Assembly: GCF_019703515.2 (NCBI RefSeq)
Contig: NC_059362.1
Location: forward strand, 30,544,326 to 30,608,325
Length of the DNA stretch: 64,000 nt
DNA from: Myxocyprinus asiaticus
Taxonomy: Eukaryota > Chordata > Actinopteri > Cypriniformes > Catostomidae
Reading direction: 5' to 3'
Of this stretch, positions 22,595 through 33,725 are shown piece by piece; the stretch's first letter is position 1, and each line of letters starts with the position of its first letter. Both the position numbers and the translations under genes were made by a program. The notes below the pieces were generated by a model, which worked only from the letters and a program-made list of their open reading frames with translations, did not search any database and was not told the origin of the DNA.

Positions 22595-23180
22595 TAGGAC
22601 TGGGTAAAAATATAGAATTTCTGATGCATTGTGGTCCTTACTTGAAGGATCTCAATATTGATCCTTAAATCCCAAGATCAATATTTTACTCTAAGCAGCA
22701 ACCCAAAACAATGCGAGTAAATTACTCGCTTATGCGACTAGGCATGTGACAGTATCATATTTTCACAATCGCTGAAGCTTTTATCATGGTATACGTATTA
22801 TCACGGTATTGAATTGCATTACAAAAATGGGTTAAAAGATAAACAAACTTTCAGAGGTGGGTAGAGTAGACAAAAACTTTTACTCAAGTAAAAGTACAAT
22901 TACTTAAAAAGTAATTACTCAAGTAGAAGTAAAAGTAATAATGTTAAAAATTACTCGAGTAAGTATCCAATAAAAAGAATACTCAATTAGTGAGTAACTA
23001 GTTACTTTCACATATAACGTAATGGATGTTTACTCTCCTATATTCCAGTATGATACAAATTTAACATGCATTACAGAATTATTATTATTAATAATATTAA
23101 TAGTATTGTTAATAATGGAAATTGTAATCATTCATCACCATGTTGTTCCAAATCCATGACTTTTTTCTTCCATGCATCAA
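22595..23180. mobile_element. Cluster of hAT-type terminal fragments
   Basis: TAGGACTGGGTAAAAATATA at 22595 matches the inverted end of the complete hAT at 54055-54931. Farther on, GGCATGTGACAGTATCAT (22741) and CAGAGGTGGGTAGAGTAG (22853) are ends typical of two other fish DNA-transposon families, the latter followed by ACTCAAGTAAAAGTA-type repeats. Only one end of each is seen here, consistent with repeated insertion and truncation. Confidence 0.5.
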
Positions 23181-23185
23181 GTTAA

Positions 23186-23838
23186 GGGGATAGTTCACCA
23201 AAAAATTTAAATGCTCTTGTTTTCTCACCCTCATGCCATCCCAGATGTGTATGACTTTCTTTCTTCTGCAGAACACAAATAAAGATTTTTAGAGCTCTGT
23301 AGGTCCATACAATGCAAGTGAATGGTAACAAGAACTTTAAAGCTCCAAAAAGCACATAGAGGCAGCATAAAATTAATTCATATGACTCCAGTGATTTTCA
23401 GAAGCAATATGATAGGTGTGGGTGAGAAACAGGTAAATATCTATAACTTTATAATATATAAAGTCCTTTTTTACTAGTAATTCTCCTCCCTGCCCAGTAG
23501 GTGGTGATATGCACAAAGAATTGAATCAACATAAACATAAGAAGTAGTAAAGATTTATGAGTACAAAAAGGATTTAAATATTGACAATTATCACTTATCA
23601 TATCCCTTCTGAAGAGAGAGTGAACCAGTGTCATTTGAATTCCTTTAATGCTGCCTTTATGTGCTTTCTGAGCTTCAAAGTTTTGGTACCCATTCACTTG
23701 CATTCTATAAACCAACAGAGCTGAGATATTCTTCTAAAAATCTTTGTGTTCAGCAGAAGAAAAAAAGACATACACATCTGGGATGGCATGAGGGTGAGTA
23801 AATGATGTGAGAATTTTCATTTTTGAGAAAATTATTCC
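23186..23838 (+). mobile_element. TTAA-flanked foldback MITE (GTTCACCC family)
   Basis: TTAA at 23182-23185 is followed by GGGGATAGTTCACC and the CTCACCCTCATGCCATCCCAG arm. The right end carries the inverted arm (CTGGGATGGCATGAGGGTGAG, TTTTCATTTTTGAGAAA, ATTATTCC) ending at TTAA 23839-23842. The interior has a second symmetric block (GAATGGTAACAAGAAC against GTTTTGGTACCCATTC). No transposase frame. Typical non-autonomous piggyBac-like structure. Confidence 0.85.
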
Positions 23839-23842
23839 TTTA

Positions 23843-24062
23843 AGGAAATGTTAGACAGAATGCTAGCCTTAATCATCATTTACTTTCACTGCATGTTTTT
23901 CCGTCCATATTTTGAAAGGGAATGGTGACTGAGACTGTCAGTGTCTAACATTCTGTCTAACATCTTTTGGGTTCCACAGAATACAGAAAGTCACACAGGT
24001 TTGGAACAACATGAGGGCAGGGAAATGATGACAGAATATTAATTATAGGCTAAACTATCACT
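23843..24062 (-). mobile_element. Second GTTCACCC-type MITE sharing a TTAA with its neighbour
   Basis: It begins directly after the TTAA that ends the previous element and closes at GGCTAAACTATCACT plus TTAA (24063-24066). It holds GTTCCACAGAATACAGAAAG and GTTTGGAACAACATGAGGG, the right arm of the family. Head-to-tail use of one TTAA suggests insertion of one copy at the border of the other. Confidence 0.7.
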
Positions 24063-24066
24063 TTAA

Positions 24067-25795
24067 GGACACTTCTAAGATTTAGACTAATCTGTCAATT
24101 AGAAGAGAAGTTTGGAAACCGTTTTCTAGTAATTATTACGGTGAAAAACTTTGACAATGTTACACAGTCCCAATTATATATAATGTTTAATTATACACTG
24201 AAGCAAGATCATGCTTTATTCATGCTGTCTGTCATTATTTCACAGCTTTTTACATCCTGCATGAATTTAGTTCAGTGTAGTTCCAGCATTTTCAGCGTCG
24301 AAAGAATTTAGATAATTAATACTGTACGCTAAGTGTAAGTTGCACCTTTTCTCTGTGTTTGGAAGTTTGTTGTCCATATGACAAAGCCGCCTGCATCTGT
24401 CAAACACTGTACACGCACCAACCTTGCACATGCAGAAATGCTCACAATCGCGCAAACATTTGCACTCAATGCGGATGTTTACAAGGATTTATACTGTATA
24501 TTGCAGCGCTGATATAAAAATGCAAACTTATTAACTGAGGACATAAGAGCCCATAGTTACAGAATCACGCTGAAAATGAATGAGCATCACCATGACACAG
24601 ACAAGCCCACATGATCACAATCTCTATAACTTACTTCAGCGTGTTTTCTGTTACAGTTGGAGTTGCAGTTTTAATCTTGAAATATATCCCTGTCTTGGTG
24701 TAAAACGAAGGCATTGAAGGCCTTCACATCGGAGTGAAGAAATGTTTGTTTTGCGCGCTTGCTGCTGTAGTGTTGAACGTGACTCGAGTGACAGCGAGCA
24801 GCTGTAAAGTTCTGCTGTCATAAGAGTCCCATTCAAAAATCTCAATAAATTACGCATTTATTAACACTTATTAAATTAAAACCAGTCAGTGTTTCACATT
24901 AATTACCTAGACTGTGGCAGCCCACCATAGTTTCATAATGAACCAAAAATATTTTTACACTTCTCATAATAACATAAAAGATCTGTAACGTTGTGTTTTG
25001 CGCTGTTGCTTCGGTAAGTATCTCTTAATCCCAGTTAGTCCCATCACTTTCCTTCATGTTTAACAGCGGTAAAACAAATGCTTGAAAAGCTTGTTGCAGT
25101 CGCAACATGTCCAAATGCACAGCTGCCATTGTATCATCTTCATAGTAACAGTGTAAACTTCTCCACCTCGTCTCCTCCACGTTATGTGTTCACAATCAAA
25201 ATCCTTGTCTAAACTTTCGTGGGACCACGGTCAGCACACATACATCACAGCTAATGTTTAATCTTCACCCTGAGTGCTGCGAATGAGAAACAAAAACCTG
25301 CGTTTATACAAAGAATCCCTAACATTCACTTAAAAACCCCATTAATTGTGTAGTAAATTGTGTTTAGAATTTGAAGTGCTTAATAGCCTACGAATCTGAA
25401 AATGGTAATTTATGCTGAACACTTATATGCTGAAAGTAAATGTTCATAAATGTTTCTTACTGATATAAAAAGGTCACTTATATAGATATATGCAGTATAT
25501 ATGACAAAAATGGCAATTTTCATATATGTAACATATTTTGTTATACAGTTGTGGAATTTAAATTTGTACATAAATGCTCAAATACATGAACTCTAATTGT
25601 GGCCATATACCAGATTTAAATATCAGACAATGTAATAATGGCAATAGGCCTAATTATTGAATCCTCAGTTGTGTTTTTAGTTTACAGATTTATTGTACAT
25701 CTATTTTAACCTTAGATAAGGTTTCTTGTATTGTCTGAGGCAGAACATTTTAAAACAAAAATAATTAAAGGTCTTTCAATACCCACAGGTAGTGT
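24067..25795. other. Non-coding stretch, no gene seen
   Basis: AT-rich sequence with some CpG. Parts may be the decayed interior of the transposon cluster that begins at 22595, but no second terminus was identified. No exon signals. Confidence 0.4.
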
Positions 25796-26446
25796 TGTCA
25801 CGGTACCATTTCAGTAGTCGGTACCGATACCTGTGAAATTTCACAGTTCTCGATACCAGTTTCGGTACCACAGCATAAATATGCTAATATGATAATGTGC
25901 TATTGAACACACCAGTTTAGCTTATTTAAAAAGTTACATTTCAATGTAAATTATAAATGAAAAGAAATGCATGTTTCCTTCAAGTGTTTTTCGATCAAGG
26001 ATACATTGCTTAAGTGTCTTTAAGTAGCACCCAACTGAAATCCAACTGTTTTATTCTTTACCAAATCTTGATTTCCTTTTTATTATTATTATTATTATTT
26101 TCCGGAACTCCATGTTTTAGAGTTTAATTTAATTTCATCATTAAAATTTTAATTAAAATTCATTCTTATAACTTTTAACAAGTGAAAGTAGAACTTTTCA
26201 ACATGTCATTGCATTTTTTGCGTAACTTTTTTTCAACAGCAGTCTTGCTTGTGATATATTGCTTAATTATTATTATTATTTATTATTATTATTATTTTAA
26301 TTACAGTGAATATTACATTTTACTATACAGTAATATATTTCTGTCACAATTTCTTCAATTTCAGGGCTCTAGCTTATATTTTGAAACGTGCTTTTATTAT
26401 GACATATATATTTTGCCTGAATCTTCACTTTCTGGATAAACAGTTT
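25796..26446 (+). mobile_element. hAT-like end (TGTTGTCACGGTACC type) and AT-rich interior
   Basis: TAGTGTTGTCACGGTACCAT is followed by GTCGGTACCGATACC and ATACCAGTTTCGGTACC, a terminal region of self-complementary GGTACC blocks typical of a fish hAT family. Farther on, TGAATATTACATTTTACTAT is shared with the repeat at 11013-12080. ATT runs occur at 26080-26098 and 26265-26296. It is interrupted by an LINE tail at 26447; the far terminus was not found. Confidence 0.5.
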
Positions 26447-26665
26447 GCGACACGGAGACTTTTAAGTCATGTTTGAAATCTCATCTCTTTACACTGGCCT
26501 TTGAGTCTGACAAATGAAATTTAGGACATAGTTTTGGAGTGTTTGTATTTTGTGTTTTAGATTACTGGTGTTTGTGGTGATTTTTAAATATTTTTCATTT
26601 TATTTCTGTGGAGCACTTTAGTCAACTCTGTTGTTTTAAATGCGATATAAATAAAGTTGAGTTGA
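26447..26665 (+). pseudogene. 5'-truncated L2/CR1-like LINE: last codons of the RT ORF plus 3' UTR
   Basis: The frame reads DTETFKSCLKSHLFTLAFES, then DK and a stop, the typical C-terminus of fish L2-like LINE polyproteins (TFKSxLKTHLF). About 150 bp of 3' UTR follows, ending GCGATATAAATAAAGTTGAG, the usual terminus. Everything upstream, including the RT, is missing by 5' truncation, the normal fate of LINE copies. Confidence 0.7.
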
Positions 26666-26889
26666 GAGATTACTGTAAAGCACAAATGCTGTGATTTAAT
26701 TATATAAATATATAGTTTACATGTGCTGCGTGGTTCACAGTAGATTAGTGCTCTGCTCTGTCATCTGATACAACATGTCGTGAATGATTCTCAATGTCTG
26801 TGGAGTTTCTGACTGCTATAATGTTGGTTTTATTTTGGACATTCGTTAGACATTCAGCAGGCAAAGTTAGGGAGTGTCTCTAAAGTGTG

Positions 26890-27520
26890 AAATGGACATA
26901 TACACAACATCTATCCACCTTACATGACTTTTATTTTGGAATCATAACTTTATAATTGTTTTATGATTTGTAACTTTTATTTTCAAAAATAAAACCTGTG
27001 TGTGACCTGATGATGTCACACCACCTGTTATATATTTACAAACACCTGACAAACATCTTACATGATTTTGATTTTGGAGATATGATTTTGTGTATTTTTT
27101 ATGAATTTGTGAAATTTTCAAATCCATATAACTTCCTGGTCATGTGACCTGATGACCTGATAACACCTATAATTTTCAAATCCATAAAACTTCCTGGTCA
27201 TGTGACCTAGTGATGTCAGACCACCTGTAATGCATTCACAAACACCTGACACACATCATACACAACTTGGATTTTAGAAATATTATTTTGTGTATTTTGT
27301 TTATGAATTTTTTAAATATTAAAATCCATATTACTTCCTGGTCATGTAACCTGATGATGTCACACCACCTGTTATATATTAACAAACACCTATAACACAT
27401 CATACATGACTTGGATTTTGGAAATGTGATTTTGTGTGTTTTTTTATTAATTTTAAACATTTTCAAATCCATATAACTTCCTGGTCATGTGACCTAGTAA
27501 TGTCAGACCACCTGAACACA
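26890..27520. repeat. Tandem satellite, unit about 140-145 bp
   Basis: About four units. The landmark GATGTCACACCACCTG or its variant GATGTCAGACCACCTG starts near 27012, 27212, 27355 and 27495. CTTCCTGGTCATGTGACCT recurs near 27131, 27190, 27334 and 27478. The first interval is longer (about 200 bp) because a short block containing CCATATAACTTCCTGGTCAT is duplicated once more. Alternating units are more alike (ACACCACC versus AGACCACC), hinting at a higher-order dimer. Confidence 0.85.
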
Positions 27521-27528
27521 TCCTACCC

Positions 27529-27530
<2 letters not shown>

Positions 27531-27558
<28 letters not shown>
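27531..27558. repeat. (ATA)n microsatellite
   Basis: About nine AAT units at the edge of the satellite array. Confidence 0.95.
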
Positions 27559-27559
<1 letters not shown>

Positions 27560-27874
27560 GTAATACAAATCCTTCCCATCTTTTTTAAATATCCTCCTGA
27601 ACATTTGGACTTGGCTCATAACATTTTGTACTTTTACTTGGCTATTTCACGCTTATTAGGCCTTTATATTAATTTAAGTAGTAGCACTGACAACACTCAC
27701 AATGTGTTAGGAGCTGTAGAAAAACAACCTATTACAGTAACAACATGTTTTTACTTTGAATAACTCATTACTTACTTACCTATGTACTTACACACTAATA
27801 TAAAGTCCTAACAGTTTAATTGTTACATCTGTAATTGCAGTGCACTCTAACACCATAGGAAAGAGGGAAAGGAA

Positions 27875-28930
27875 ATCATCTTGGTTACGCATGTAACCTC
27901 AGTTCCCTGAGAAGAAGGGATTGAGACATTGCGTCGCTGACGCTAATGGTAATTCCTTTCTCAACGTCCTAGTTGAAGCCTTTTGTACCATAACGGCAAT
28001 TCTAAAATTGGCAATGGTGTTTCAGCCCTGTCCCTTTAGGTGCACAGTTGGCCTATATAAGCAGGTGCGAAACCACCATTTCCTCAGAATTTTTCGACTG
28101 AGGGACTAGGACTTCAACGCTCGCACCTCGAAGCTCTGGGTCAGTAGTGCGGCCAGCTTTTGCAATGTCTCGTTCCCTTCATCTCAAGGAACCGAGGTTA
28201 CATGTGCAATGGAGACATTCCTTTTCGATTATGGCCTCTCAACATTTTGTCGCTGACACTATGGGAACAATTTCCAAGTACGCCACACTACTGACGTGAT
28301 GTCACACCCCACAGAGGGGCCTCGCCCGAGTCATAGACACTTGAGGAAGGATATGTATAGGATGTCAAAGGCCACATAGGATGGTGAAAACATGCCTCAA
28401 AGTGTACATAGTAATGTTCAATTTCCCTACATAGTGAAAACCCAGGAGGGAAAATGAATCTAGACTGGGAAATTATATGAATCATATAAATATACACAGT
28501 GTAAGTACTTCACAACCAGGTTTGGGAAGGAATAGACTAATAAGAAGCGCTCTCAATTTTGACAGCGGCCTACATACTGGCAGCTGTATCAAAATTATAG
28601 CAGATAGCCCGCTCGTATAAATGAGCCTGGGCTCATCTGCTGAGTGTTGGTACAGTTAGCTCTCTTAGACTGTGCACCTGTGAAGAGAGAGAGGCCACAT
28701 CTAGGTTATAAAACCTGGCAAATAATTTTTGTGAAGAACAACCTGGTGCTAAACATATGTCCTGCAAGGACACACCATTTACCCAGGCCCATGAAGAGGC
28801 CATGCCTCTGGTTGAATGCGCTTTCACACTGATGGGCGCACCCTGTGACTCGTAGGCGAGGGCGATCGCATCGACAATCCAATGAGAAAGTCTTTGTTTG
28901 GAGACAGACATGTCTTTTGAGTTAGTAATC
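27875..28930 (-). mobile_element. DIRS-type tyrosine-recombinase retrotransposon remnant
   Basis: The right part encodes a piece of tyrosine recombinase on the minus strand. The left part carries inverted sequences: GCATGTAACCTCAGTTCCCT near 27890 reappears inverted as GGAACCGAGGTTACATGTGC near 28189. Fold-back termini plus a tyrosine recombinase are the hallmark of DIRS-like elements, which integrate without target duplications. GAGACATTGCGTCGCTGACG near 27922 recurs as CATTTTGTCGCTGACAC near 28240, a further internal repeat. The reverse transcriptase region is absent. Confidence 0.7.
28633..28911 (-). pseudogene. DIRS tyrosine recombinase C-terminal fragment
   Basis: The 92-codon frame contains ISVKAHSTRGMASSWAW, in which HSTR is the H-x-x-R part of the tyrosine recombinase catalytic set. 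VSLQDICLAPGCSSQKLFAR and FYNLDV follow, the segment carrying the nucleophilic Tyr in DIRS recombinases. The N-terminal Arg motif and the rest are missing. It catalysed circular DNA integration in the intact element; this copy is inert. Confidence 0.75.
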
Positions 28931-28965
28931 CAGATGTCATGTAAGCCTTCCAGGTCATTTGGAGT

Positions 28966-29045
28966 AAGTCCTATAGCTCAACAGATAGAGCAGGTTCTTG
29001 GCAACACCAAGAGCATGGGTTCAAATCCCAAACTACAAATTATGG
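28966..29045 (+). mobile_element. tRNA-like SINE head
   Basis: TATAGCTCAACAGATAGAGC resembles an A box with D-arm, and GGGTTCAAATCCCA is a good B box with T-arm, 60-70 bp in total. It lacks proper acceptor-stem pairing and runs into unrelated sequence, so it is a SINE head or tRNA pseudogene rather than a working tRNA. Confidence 0.5.
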
Positions 29046-29220
29046 TCACTTATTGAAACTGTTGATTGCTGCATGTTAAATAACAGCAAAGCAGGATGAG
29101 ATGTGGGGTAGTGCAAGTGCTTTGCCATGACTCATTAAGGTAGGTATGCTGGTAACATAAGATCTGGCCTGTGTAAAAGGAGTTTGATTGTTTTTTTTTT
29201 TTAGATATTTCAGAAATTAG

Positions 29221-29690
29221 GGGGCCTGGGTAACTCAGCGAGTAAAGATGCTGACTACCACCCCTGGAGTCACAAGTTCAAATCCAGGGCATGCTGAGTG
29301 ACTCCAGCCAGGTCTCCTAAGCAACCAAATTGGCCCAGTTGCTAGGGAGGGTAGAGTCGCTAGGGAGGGTAGAGTCACATGGGGTAACCTCCTCGTGGTC
29401 GCTGTCATGTGTTGGTCTCGCTCTCGGTGGGGCACGTGGTGTGTTGTGTGTGGATGCTGTGCAGAATAGCATGAAGCCTCCACACGTGCTGTGTCTCCAT
29501 GGTAACTTGCTCAACAAGCCACGTGATAAGATGTGCAGATTGACAGTCTCAGGTGCGGAGAGAACTGAGATTCATGCTCCGCCACCCGGATTGAGGTGAG
29601 TCATTACACCACCACGAGGACTTAGAGCACATTGTGAATTGGGCATTCCAAATTGGGGAGAAAAGGGGAGGAAAAAAAAGAAAAGAAAAA
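29221..29690 (+). mobile_element. tRNA-derived SINE, second copy, + orientation
   Basis: It has the same family and blocks as 20727-21183: head GGGGCCTGGGTAACTCAGCG, B-box-like CAAGTTCAAATCCAGGGC, body with GGTCTCCTAAGCAACCAAAT, tail GAATTGGGCATTCCAAATTG and an A-rich end. It carries an 18-bp tandem duplication at 29341-29376 (unit GCTAGGGAGGGTAGAGTC) not present in the other copy. Clear target duplications were not found. It is inserted beside a foldback repeat (29693-29755) also found in the hAT at 5830. Confidence 0.85.
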
Positions 29691-30324
29691 AGATAAATTT
29701 ACCTAAAAAGCAACATATAAGATATTTAGACTTGCTGTCAGAGAATATATCTTGTAATCATAATTGTGCCACAATGCAATTATTCATTACAAGACTAATT
29801 ATTAGCTGATTACAACTGTATTTTAGTTGTTACTAGAAGATGCAAACTTTACTGTGTAGCTAGTGGAGTTTTAGCGAACTACTATTCGGCCACTTGAAAG
29901 CAAACAAGACATTATCTGCAAATGGCAACAACAGTTCACTTTAACAGTTCACGTAAGTTGCCACTTAGCTAGTTGTCTCTTAGAGTGTTGCCTCTCAGTT
30001 TTCAAAAACAGTTTGGAAAAATGAGCAGGACTGTCATAACTTACCCTTATCTCGCTGAACCGGAGGATTGTCCCTTGTCCCACTTTTCTGCCACATGTTT
30101 TACACAAAGGGAAACCATCTTCAACCAACAATCCCTCTACATTTTTATGGAACCCAAAATACTTCCACACTTCCAACTTAACCCTATTAAAAGGCAAATA
30201 AAGGGTCGGCTGCGTTGCTCCTTGAGCATTGATTCTCGTCCACGCTGGTTTTGTTTACATCAAAGTGCGCATGTGTCAATTATGCCGCAACTTTTAAACC
30301 CTCATGCTTTTATTTTGACGTTCT
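29691..30324. other. Non-coding stretch with a foldback fragment
   Basis: 29693-29755 (AAGCAACATATAAGATATTT, CAGAGAATATATCTTG) matches the foldback in the hAT at 5830-5880. The opposing frames at 29949-30197 and 29973-30326 overlap a segment whose minus reading (HKNVEGLLVEDGFPLCKTCG) recalls a BED-type zinc finger of hAT transposases, in keeping with the hAT copy next to it. Confidence 0.45.
29949..30197 (-). pseudogene. Possible BED zinc-finger fragment of a hAT transposase
   Basis: The minus frame reads KLEVWKYFGFHKNVEG, then GFPLCKTCGRKV, and later SYDSPAHFSKLF. A W-x-x-F-G-F start, a CxxC pair and an H shortly after are the pattern of a BED finger, the DNA-binding domain at the N-terminus of hAT transposases or of domesticated ZBED proteins. 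The spacing of the final His pair is degraded. It lies just beside hAT copy A (30325-30892, minus orientation), so it may be the N-terminal exon of that transposon. Confidence 0.5.
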
Positions 30325-30892
30325 GAACTCTCCAGGAAGTCCTGTAAGTGTGTCTGTTTGTAGGCAAATTCGTAGTAGTTTAAGAATTTATTCAAATTCT
30401 GGTAAAAAAAAAAAAAAGCACCTCCAGTGCCATTCTAAATGCATATTATAAGTGAACCGAACTGTTGAGCATCTACATCTGAGATGTTGTGCTACTCAAT
30501 ATTTGTGCTACTCAATATTTGAGTAGTGCTCAAATATTACGCACTGCGTGATGGCTAAAAATAGCCGCGAGTGTGTGTGTAAACACAGCAGCGACATTCA
30601 CTGACGTGCTGGAGCTGTGCGTGCATTTTATATATTTACTCATAAAATACAGCCTTTTGTGATTCACAGAGCTATTGCACGTCTTCAGGTGGCTTTGAAT
30701 AAAATGCACGAGTCATACGAACTACTTTAATTGTGTTTTTATGGTTCTTTTATGTCATTTTTGGAGCTTGACAGTAACGAACATGACTAACACACAGTAT
30801 CGGATTTGGATCGGGCTCGTCGGACCGATACCCGATCAGCTTCAGTGTCGGAGCCGATACCGATCCAGGTATCGGATCGGTGCATCCCTAAA
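30325..30892 (-). mobile_element. hAT copy A (GGATGCACCGAT family)
   Basis: The terminus GATCGGTGCATCCCTA ends at about 30892, the inverse of TAGGGATGCACCGATC at 39132. Inside are GATACCGATCCAGGTATCGG, GATCGGGCTCGTCGGACCGA, CTTTTATGTCATTTTTGGAG and a segment around 30430-30500 (TTAGAATG/CATTCTAAATGC, ACATCTGAGATGTTG) collinear in inverse orientation with 39420-39500. The other terminus is not resolved. Confidence 0.7.
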
Positions 30893-31103
30893 TTTTGGGC
30901 GAACTATCTGTTTAAGACTAACTAGTTGTACTGTACTTTATATGCACTATAATTTTGCATTTCCATAGTAAGTGCAAAAAATGCAATAAGAAACTCTTTT
31001 TAATCAGACAATCGACTGTCTTTAAAGCTCCAGGAGGACAGAGACCCAGCCTACACCAGTTGTTCTCTGGTCTCACATCATATATAATGGTAGTTGGATG
31101 CAA

Positions 31104-31621
31104 TTAATCTTTCACCTCTGTCCCAGAACTAGGCGTGGACTCATTTTATACACTTCTTTATTCTTTCTATAATTAGCTATTCATTCAGTGGAATTAAGGA
31201 TGTGAGCTATATAGGGAGCAAAAAGCTAATTTGAGACACTTCCACGCTATATATTGTCTGCTCAGGGTTGACCTAGGACTGATGTGGGCTAGGCAGGCCA
31301 GAATGGCCTAGCTCTGGAGCTGAAGTGGGGCTATATTTGACATCCCTCAAGCCCACACCCTGCTTCTCAATGCTAAACTCTCAAAACTCTTGAAATTACA
31401 CTTGCCGTTGAAATGGAGAGAAGGAGCTCTGATTTTGGTTGGGTTGAACTGGGGTGAGGTTTATCCATGGTCTGCCCTTCCATGTGCCTCTCATCTCTCT
31501 TTGGATTTTCTTTCCCTCTTACTGTCTTTCCCTTTTTATCTTGCACACACTGGATTCCTTTGTACAAAAACAAGGAGCGGCAGCTGAAGGGTCAGACATG
31601 TCACTGATCCTCTTGAGAAGT

Positions 31622-31681
<60 letters not shown>

Positions 31682-32697
31682 CTCACAGGTGTTGTTTTTT
31701 GTTGTTTTTTTATCAGTCCACCTGGAACCAAGGTCAAGATACTGAGGTACTGAGTTGATACAATTAGCAATGATAAAGAAATAATCACTGGCCCAAAATA
31801 ATCATATAAAAAGTCTACACATTTTCCATAATATTTTAATGCGTGCACTATAAATTAAATTTTTTACATGTCAGTTTATTATTGAGGTATAATCTACAGT
31901 ATCTGAGCTAATTCCAACCCTAACGGCACATACTACAATTGCATTTTACAATTAAAATTACAATATATTTTCCACGCATCCTTTATTTGTATTATATCTT
32001 TGTATGTGGTTACAGACAAATCATAAAGAAAATTGAAATCACTCAACTTCTCTGTCTTGCCTGCACTCAACTCCAGTATCTCATAGGAGACATCTTCTAT
32101 TGCTTGTCATTTGCGTAAAGTTATGCCCACATGTTGTTGCCTATGGTCGCTGTCGCTCGTGTCGCCAGAAGTCGCTTTGCTCTCATTGAAAATGAATAAG
32201 ATCGTGTCTCTTTGTCGTTGTGTGCCGCTGCTGGTGTGAAGGGTGTTTTATGCCGTCAATCAAATGTCTTGCTACATTCTTTTTTTTAACCAAATGATCT
32301 TGGCTCGCATTAATTTGAATTCGATCAACTAGATCACTTTGTGTAACTTCAGATGTTAACCATGTGTTTGGAAGCCTTTTTCTCAATCAGCCTCGAGGTA
32401 GAGTCATCAGTAGTAAACTCATAAATAGATTATCTCACGGTGGAGTCCCTTGAGTCCCTGTATGCGGGCAGTGATATAAAAGATATGGAGTCTTCCCATC
32501 CATAATGAGACCACAGGCACTCAGGACTGTTTGAAAACTGGTGCCATCCAGCATGTGGCAACACTTTTAGACTCCCCAAACATGTCTTTGATTCAAACCA
32601 CTTGTTGCACTCTGTATTAATCTCACATTCATGTCATGGCCATAAAAAATAGTAATGCATTTAAGTTGTCAAAGCAGTAGCAAATTGTCTGTAGACA
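31104..32697. other. Non-coding stretch, no gene seen
   Basis: AT-rich sequence with one (CA)n tract. No exon or transposon ends were recognised. Confidence 0.45.
31622..31677. repeat. (CA)n microsatellite
   Basis: About 27 CA units with one CATA interruption. Confidence 0.95.
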
Positions 32698-32701
32698 TTA
32701 A

Positions 32702-33348
32702 AGTAATAGTTCACCCAAAAATGAAAATTCTCTCATTATTCACTTATCCTGATGACATCGCAGATGTGTATGTCTTTCTTTAGCAGAACACAAATGAAGA
32801 TTTTTAGAAGAAGATAGAGCTCTGTCAGGTCTTTATAACAGAAGTACACAGGTACTTCTTGCCAGCACTTTGACTGTCCAAAATTCGTATTTAGGCAGCA
32901 ATAAAGTAATCCACATGACTCCAATCAGTCAATGAATGTCTTCTGAAGCAAATCGCTAAGTTTGTGTAAAAAATAAAGCGATAATTAAAACGTTATTAAC
33001 TTTTTAAAAGCACTTCCTGCCAGCAGCTGACGTGAAGTGTGATGTAAGCGCATCGGTGAGTTCACGCACAAATTCGGAGGCGCTGCTTATTGACAACAGA
33101 AGAACGAATGTCACGCGAGAGTTCGGCCATTTTAAACTGCATCAGAGCCCTGAATGGAAGCGCCGATTTAAAGTTAAAAAATTTTTAATTATCAGCTTGT
33201 TTCTTACATAAATCTATCGATTCGCTTCAGAAGACATTCATTGATCGACTAGAGTCACATGGATTACTTTTATGCTGCCTAAATATGACTTTTGGACCGT
33301 CAAAGTGCTGATACCCATGTACATCCATTATGTACATGAACTATTCCT
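32702..33348 (+). mobile_element. TTAA-flanked foldback MITE (GTTCACCC family, long form)
   Basis: TTAA (32698-32701), AGTAATAGTTCACCCAAAAA, then CAAATGAAGATTTTTAGAAG; right end CATGAACTATTCCT and TTAA (33349-33352). A CACTTTGACTGTCCAAAA block on the left pairs with TTTTGGACCGTCAAAGTG on the right, and TCTTCTGAAGCAAATCG with CGATTCGCTTCAGAAGA. It is collinear with 56319-57030. No coding frame. Confidence 0.85.
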
Positions 33349-33698
33349 TTAAAAGTAAAGATAAATACTAAAATAAAACAAAAATAAGTAACAGTACCCT
33401 AATAAAAACATCTGCCTTGGTGCTGAAAGATTTGAACAAAAAATCTTATTACAACTATTTTGAAAATACTGCGATTGCGATTTGAACAGCAATATGATAA
33501 ACATAAAAAATAAAAAAAACTTGTAAGTGATTCTTTTTTATACCAAAACAGAATTAATTTTTGTTCATTTTGTTCATTTTGTTCTGATTCACTTTAAATA
33601 ATGTTCTAAAAAGGGTGTTCACACTTGAGTCCTCTTAAAACATAAATAAATAAACAGTGAAACACTCGCATTCACAGTGCACCTGTATGCTGTGTGTC

Positions 33699-33725
33699 TT
33701 TTTTTTTTTTTTTTTTTTTTTTTTT
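33699..33725. repeat. Poly(T) tract
   Basis: About 27 consecutive T within the hAT interior; it may mark a poly(A) tail of a minus-strand retroposon fragment. Confidence 0.9.

Noticed and set aside
26890..27520. CRISPR-like array
   Set aside because: Continuous tandem satellite without distinct repeat and spacer parts.
28966..29045. Possible tRNA gene
   Set aside because: A- and B-box-like sequences are present, but the acceptor and anticodon arms do not pair; better explained as a SINE head.
31454..31848. Frames with His-Thr or Cys-Val runs
   Set aside because: They cover the (CA)n microsatellite.
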